NCBI RefSeq assembly: GCF_003144535.1 | Contig: NZ_PHFJ01000005.1 | Location: 188,001-252,000, forward strand | Source: Proteus penneri | Lineage (GTDB): Bacteria > Pseudomonadota > Gammaproteobacteria > Enterobacterales > Enterobacteriaceae | Direction: 5' to 3' | Length of the DNA stretch: 64,000 bases | Shown: positions 60,201-64,000 of the stretch, in pieces | How the letters are laid out: each line of letters opens with the position of its first letter | How positions within the stretch are numbered: position 1 is the stretch's first letter | Translations under genes and position numbers: made by a program | Notes under the pieces: generated by a model | What the model saw: the letters and a program-made list of their open reading frames with translations, nothing else | What the model was told of the DNA's origin: nothing | The model's database searches: none

Positions 60201-63200
60201 AATAAAATTCAAACCAAAAAAGCAGGTGCAACAGAGATTATTGCCACGCTTTCAAATAAAGAAAAAGCACAATTGACACTCACCGCTATTGCCGACCCGA
60301 ATAGTGCCAATATTGTCTTAACAGCTGTAAATAACAAAACAGAAGCGATCGCAGATAATCACGATACAATTACCTTAATGGCACATGTTACGGATGCTGA
60401 AAATAATCCATTAATAAAACAATCCGTATTCTGGTCTTCAACCCATAATGTGTTGAGTGAGAATATGGTAAAAACTGATGACAATGGGAATGTACAAATT
60501 GTAATAAAAGGAACTGAAGCACAACCGACAACTGTTACAGCAACTCTGGAAAATAGCCAAAGCGCTACAACAAATCTTCGTTTTATTGCCGGTCAAGTTA
60601 ATACATCACAAAGTACATTTTTGATTGAACCTCAATCTATTATTGCCAATGGCCAATCACTTGCTACCGGCACAATAAACTTAAAAGATAAATTTGGTAA
60701 TCCAGTTCCGAAACAAAATAAATTTATTACTCTCTCTGGTGACAACAACACAATAAAATTTAGTGCACTCAAAGAAATCAATACTGGCATTTATCAGACA
60801 ACCATCAGCGGTAAACAAGAAGGTATTAGTCTTATTCGTGCCCAATATACGAATGCAAGTAATACCTTTAATTTAACGCAACCTCTTGGTTTTATCGCTG
60901 ATAAGCAAAATGCCATAATTAATGAGGTTAATGTTATCGCGCCTTTTGATGTCACCGCAAATGGGAAAGATAAAGTTGTTATCCGTGCAAAAATTGTTGA
61001 TAAACAAGGTAATTCAAATATGGAAGGCGTTGCTGTGGGTTGGTTAACTTCTCTAGGCAAACTTTCATTACCTATCAGTAAAACCGATAAAAATGGGATT
61101 GCAGAAATTACCTTAAGTAGTACGCAAGCAGGTATTGCGCAAGTTACAGCGATGCTTGATAGCCAACAATCTCTCGATGCAGACCATCTGATTAACTTTA
61201 ATACTGATGTGATTTCTGCTGATAAATCTCAATTATCGCTTATCCCTAACACGATTATTTCTGAAACGGGGCATTCTCAAATCACGTTAACGTTAAAAGA
61301 TAAATACGATAATTTATTAACAGGGCTAGAGAACAACATCAGCGTTAACTACAGTACTGATTTAACCGCAACCACAACAGCATTTAATGAAATCTCAACT
61401 GGGGTTTATCAAGCTCAAGTTAGTGCATTAAAAGCAGGTCAAACAACGATCAGTGCTAAAGTTAATTCGGTCACACTCACACAAACAGCGCAATTAACTG
61501 TTATGCCTAACAACCAGACAGCCAAAGTTGACAAATTTGTGATAAGTAATACACAACCTAATGCAGGCGATACTATCATTTACCACGCTTATATCAGTGA
61601 TAAAAATAATAATCCTGTTAACAGTGGCGTTAGTGTGACATGGACAACGGATAAAGATAGTTTACTTGCTAAACCACTGACATTTACAGACAGCAAAGGT
61701 ATTGCTGACGTTAAATTAACACGTAATCCTGCGGGTATTGCTAAAGTTAACGCCGTATTAATTTCAGGTAGTTATTCTGCCCCTGATGTCAATTTTGTGG
61801 CAGATGATGTTGATGAAAACAGTTCAGAAATCAACTTAATACCGGCAACAATCATCGCCAATGGCACAGATAAAGCATTACTCACTTTAACAATTAAAGA
61901 TAAAGGCGGTAATATTCTGCCAGATCAGCAAGTTGAAGGGATCGCTAATAACCCAACGATTCAGTTTAGCCCAGCCAAACAAGTCTCTCCGGGTCATTAT
62001 GAAATTGAAGCAACGGGGACTAAATCAGGTACGGCACAATTAAGTGTTAAAGTTAACGGTGTTGATTTCAAAAAACAAAAAACCTTACAACTTCATGCCG
62101 ATGCAACAACCTGGCAAATCAAATCTGTCAATGTCGATAGAACAAGTATGATTGCTGGAGATAAAGGGGTTAATTATCAAGCAACTATAGTGGATGCTAA
62201 TGACAATATATTGCCTAACGTTATTGTGTCATGGAAGTTACAAGGTTTAGCTGATGACTATGACTTTAGTACCTATACAGATACAAATGGTATCGCAAGA
62301 ACAAAAGTCACCAGCACGGTTGCGGGTATATTGAAAATGAGTGCTTATCTTGATTTAAATAATCATAAGCAAATTCAGGATGTAACCGTAAATCCAACTA
62401 ACATCGATGTCAATAAATCAACCTTTACGAGTAGCCGTCAATCAATAGGTGGAGATGATAAAGATAGCGCCCTACTCGCTGTAAATTTAATAGATAAATA
62501 CGATAATACGATTGATGGTAAAACAGTTTCGATAAAAACAGTCAGTGGTAAGCCTAATTTTAGTGATAACCCACTAAATTCATTAGGAAATGGTAAATAT
62601 CAAACCAATCTTACTTCAAATGTTAAAACAGATATTATCTTAACTGCTGAAGCGGAAGGATTAACCATTGCAAAACCATTAACCATAAAAGTCACTATCC
62701 CGAAACCTAATATTATTTTTGACAAACAAATCCAGCAAGAAACCTACGCTTCTGCACCAATCAGCGCATTAGGTTATACAGGATTGCCTAATAATATTGA
62801 CGTGATGTGGTCTAGCTCTGATCCGGCTATTGCCTCTATTAATACGGCTACCGGTAGCATTTCAATGAAAAAAGCAGGTACTGCTATTATCACACTACAA
62901 ACATCAGGTAATAATCAATATCAACCTGCTCAAAGTAGTTATCCTTTGGTGATTGAGAAAGCGGATGTCGGACTAGTCGCCAAAGAATCTCAATTAAACT
63001 CAATTTGGAATGATAATATTCCGCAACAAGTGGTGCTTTTATATACCAATAAAGATGCCACAAACAACCCACCACCTAAGCAATTTGTCAATTACAAACA
63101 AGCTATAATAGCAGTCGATGAACAAGGAAAAATTACACCAATAAAACCAGGCGATACAAGCATTACCGTATTATCTCAAGCAACAGAACAATTTAAGTCA

Positions 63201-64000
63201 TCAAGTACAGTCATTGATTACACGCAAGATAAAGGCACAATAAATTATTATTTTAAAAATTCAGATGAAACATTAATTGTTGATGCATTGTCAAATGGCG
63301 TATTGACCGCTCAGGCACCGACTCCTCCACTGCCTACTGGTATTAATGCCATTTGGAGTAGTAGTAATCCAAGTGTTGTAGAAGTCACTCCGGAAGGTGC
63401 GATCACCCACTTAAGTGTAGGAAGAGCCACACTCACATTATCAATTAAAGATGATGCTTATTATCATGATAACCATAATAGTTATAATATTATGGTAAAA
63501 CCTGCACCTTATATTACGATTGATTCAGTAAAATTTAAGTCTGCCGGTAGAGAGACGATTGCCTCAAATGCTAACAATTTATCTTGGCAACCTGTTTACA
63601 TCTCAGATAATAGCTTTACTGTTAATTGGAGCTCAATAGAAACACCTCACGCTATTAATTTTGAACTGTATGATGATAAGAATAATTTGCTCCAACGAGA
63701 GGAAAGACAAAATTATAGCCCTAAAAACAATATAACTGATCCTGTTATTATCTCTCCAACTGAACCTTACATAAATAAGCCACAAAATTTGAAATTAAAA
63801 GTGATCACGTTTGATTTAAATGATAAACCTTATCCTAAAGAATATAACATTGCGGTTAAATCAATTTCTGCACAAACGGCTGAAAATTTAATTTCAATTA
63901 GTCTTAATTCTCAATTTTTATATACAGATAGTGGTAGTTCAGCACCATCTTGCCAAGATGCGATGGCAACAAGCACCGTACATTTTACAGTAATACCGAG
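57243..64000 (+). CDS. Invasin/intimin-type inverse autotransporter (partial, 3' end cut by window)
   Basis: At least 2252 codons, open to the window end; frame checked at several points and at the last bases. Order: long signal peptide (KKVAWFNIFIQLAFPISATLPANVFA), LysM domain at about 60-108 (YQVKAGDTPESIAKQFNIKLFKLIEANP), inverse-autotransporter beta-barrel at about 170-380 (SSADLLIPLYD, SQTSYHRKDSRSQLNQGIGYRHF, GWDIRTEGYLPAYPQLG), then about a dozen Ig-like Big_1 domains of about 100 residues (ANG-x-D start, DKxGNxLP, TDxxGxA, AGxxxVTA) from 59.1 to 62.7 kb, and Big_2-type domains (DVMWSSSDPAIASINTATGSI) near 62.8-63.5 kb. Outer membrane adhesin displaying its repeats outside. Promoter in the 208-bp gap after dkgA; ribosome site GGTGAG is moderate. 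Confidence 0.92.
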   Translation, partial: MTKFKSGLTPQLSSITKKVAWFNIFIQLAFPISATLPANVFANGNNQEKQAINLLKKQETYQVKAGDTPESIAKQFNIKLFKLIEANPDYVSLVGKLKIKAGITLNIPNESLLTKKWLNNNNQDIPIPSTNEQELAQIIVDNSSLLNKDTDATQYAISRISSKANQQIEQWLNQFGHAQVSLSTDKKFTLEGSSADLLIPLYDSEKNLVFSQTSYHRKDSRSQLNQGIGYRHFTDKFMVGLNAFYDYDLSRYHSRFGVGAEVWRDYFKLSVNHYHRLSNWRTSDDVMDYNERPANGWDIRTEGYLPAYPQLGAKLIFEQYYGKEVGLFGKDNRQENPHAYTAGLTYTPVPLITFGAERRFGLNDNSDNKFDINIQYRLGESLSSQLNPDNVRATRLMSGNRYDFVNRNNDIVLEYKKKTLVFLSIAPTINGYAKEEKDLGVQVHSKYPVKQIEWSASRLIANGGKINHNNNLSYSIILPRHIAGSAETNSYTISAVAIDEQGNRSDPVQSQVTVDQSAINTQNSQFTPKTTQLPADNHSAQNLILSILDNDKLPIDINLKELSLNIQSDNPAGNSQVSHFSRIDAGKYQVTITAGSTPETVTLTPKFRDNTFNQAQVTFIADPHSAIIAKGGLTVIKNHAPADGKSQNKIQAIVTDINANRIPNYPVSFTADNGATIIRQANTDAEGKIIAPITNTHIGKSIINASVKNITYSTNVDFIADINSAKINTFTINPNSSFANGTDEKLIAFNIIDKNNNPVPNAKIQLSADNQAQLKKTELLTDSQGNASTTMTSQIAGTVTVIARVNKIDTKKTTQFIADQSNGRIISVTPSAAPYIADGKTAVTFTAVVEDKNHNILPNAKIIWSTNRDQQIVPINEVSTTDNQGVAQTTVTSTQAFDVIVTARIGNESLDALPITFIANNKQGLITLTTNKTELIADNKEQAILTAVVKDKFGNTLPNVTVEWQSSASTTLDKQKSVTDNQGQTTNKIQTKKAGATEIIATLSNKEKAQLTLTAIADPNSANIVLTAVNNKTEAIADNHDTITLMAHVTDAENNPLIKQSVFWSSTHNVLSENMVKTDDNGNVQIVIKGTEAQPTTVTATLENSQSATTNLRFIAGQVNTSQSTFLIEPQSIIANGQSLATGTINLKDKFGNPVPKQNKFITLSGDNNTIKFSALKEINTGIYQTTISGKQEGISLIRAQYTNASNTFNLTQPLGFIADKQNAIINEVNVIAPFDVTANGKDKVVIRAKIVDKQGNSNMEGVAVGWLTSLGKLSLPISKTDKNGIAEITLSSTQAGIAQVTAMLDSQQSLDADHLINFNTDVISADKSQLSLIPNTIISETGHSQITLTLKDKYDNLLTGLENNISVNYSTDLTATTTAFNEISTGVYQAQVSALKAGQTTISAKVNSVTLTQTAQLTVMPNNQTAKVDKFVISNTQPNAGDTIIYHAYISDKNNNPVNSGVSVTWTTDKDSLLAKPLTFTDSKGIADVKLTRNPAGIAKVNAVLISGSYSAPDVNFVADDVDENSSEINLIPATIIANGTDKALLTLTIKDKGGNILPDQQVEGIANNPTIQFSPAKQVSPGHYEIEATGTKSGTAQLSVKVNGVDFKKQKTLQLHADATTWQIKSVNVDRTSMIAGDKGVNYQATIVDANDNILPNVIVSWKLQGLADDYDFSTYTDTNGIARTKVTSTVAGILKMSAYLDLNNHKQIQDVTVNPTNIDVNKSTFTSSRQSIGGDDKDSALLAVNLIDKYDNTIDGKTVSIKTVSGKPNFSDNPLNSLGNGKYQTNLTSNVKTDIILTAEAEGLTIAKPLTIKVTIPKPNIIFDKQIQQETYASAPISALGYTGLPNNIDVMWSSSDPAIASINTATGSISMKKAGTAIITLQTSGNNQYQPAQSSYPLVIEKADVGLVAKESQLNSIWNDNIPQQVVLLYTNKDATNNPPPKQFVNYKQAIIAVDEQGKITPIKPGDTSITVLSQATEQFKSSSTVIDYTQDKGTINYYFKNSDETLIVDALSNGVLTAQAPTPPLPTGINAIWSSSNPSVVEVTPEGAITHLSVGRATLTLSIKDDAYYHDNHNSYNIMVKPAPYITIDSVKFKSAGRETIASNANNLSWQPVYISDNSFTVNWSSIETPHAINFELYDDKNNLLQREERQNYSPKNNITDPVIISPTEPYINKPQNLKLKVITFDLNDKPYPKEYNIAVKSISAQTAENLISISLNSQFLYTDSGSSAPSCQDAMATSTVHFTVIP

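Overview
The window is an AT-rich gammaproteobacterial chromosome segment. Nearly every protein is a close relative of an Escherichia coli K-12 protein, but codon use is AT-rich, ERIC repeats are present, and HypB carries a very histidine-rich nickel-binding extension. Together this points to a Morganellaceae genome, most likely Proteus (P. mirabilis or a near relative). The genus call is inference from recalled protein families; no search was run. No rRNA, tRNA, CRISPR array, prophage or insertion sequence was recognised.

Layout: (1) 1-6.8 kb is a conserved housekeeping block on the minus strand (nrdR, secF, secD, yajC, tgt, queA) followed by plus-strand acpH. (2) 6.8-18.5 kb is accessory: a three-copy ERIC array, a 2-Cys peroxiredoxin, ggt, the whole ydhYVWXUT redox operon and a hipBA toxin-antitoxin pair behind a perfect 20-bp inverted repeat. 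(3) 18.5-27.7 kb is brnQ, phoR, phoB and divergent sbcDC, in the E. coli order. (4) 27.8-35.2 kb is a second accessory insert: a nitroreductase, a RelE/ParD-type toxin-antitoxin pair, and a minus-strand cluster porin - cpdB - RNase T2 lipoprotein - 5'-nucleotidase lipoprotein that looks like a complete periplasmic RNA-salvage pathway. (5) After a 1.3-kb non-coding stretch rich in CRP-like palindromes come rdgC (the end of the E. coli-like 9-minute block) and yedE/yedF, with yedE split by an in-frame TAA and preceded by a 17-codon leader ORF. (6) 39-48.8 kb is one long minus-strand operon for hydrogenase 2 and its maturation (hybO, hybA, hybB, hybC, hybD, hybE, hypB, hybG, hypD, hypE) under a perfect FNR site. 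(7) A 1.9-kb gene-poor stretch holds a candidate small RNA. (8) 50.6-57 kb matches the E. coli 68-minute block: exbD, exbB, metC, yghB, yqhD, dkgA, with a decayed methyltransferase fragment where E. coli has yqhC. (9) From 57.2 kb to the end runs one very large open frame for an invasin/intimin-type inverse autotransporter that leaves the window.

How it works together: the anaerobic theme is strong (hydrogenase 2 with co-transcribed nickel-insertion proteins, an FNR box, and the ydh iron-sulfur/tungsto- or molybdopterin operon). The phosphate/nucleotide theme includes PhoBR with a Pho box, and the cpdB/RNase T2/nucleotidase cluster. The surface and stress theme includes the invasin, a porin, the peroxiredoxin with ggt, and two toxin-antitoxin pairs. 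The most rewarding items for follow-up are the periplasmic RNA-salvage cluster, the candidate sRNA near 50 kb, the cysteine-containing leader ORF of split yedE, the histidine-rich HypB inside a fused hyb-hyp operon lacking hybF/hypA, and the ERIC element lying inside the predicted phoB leader.
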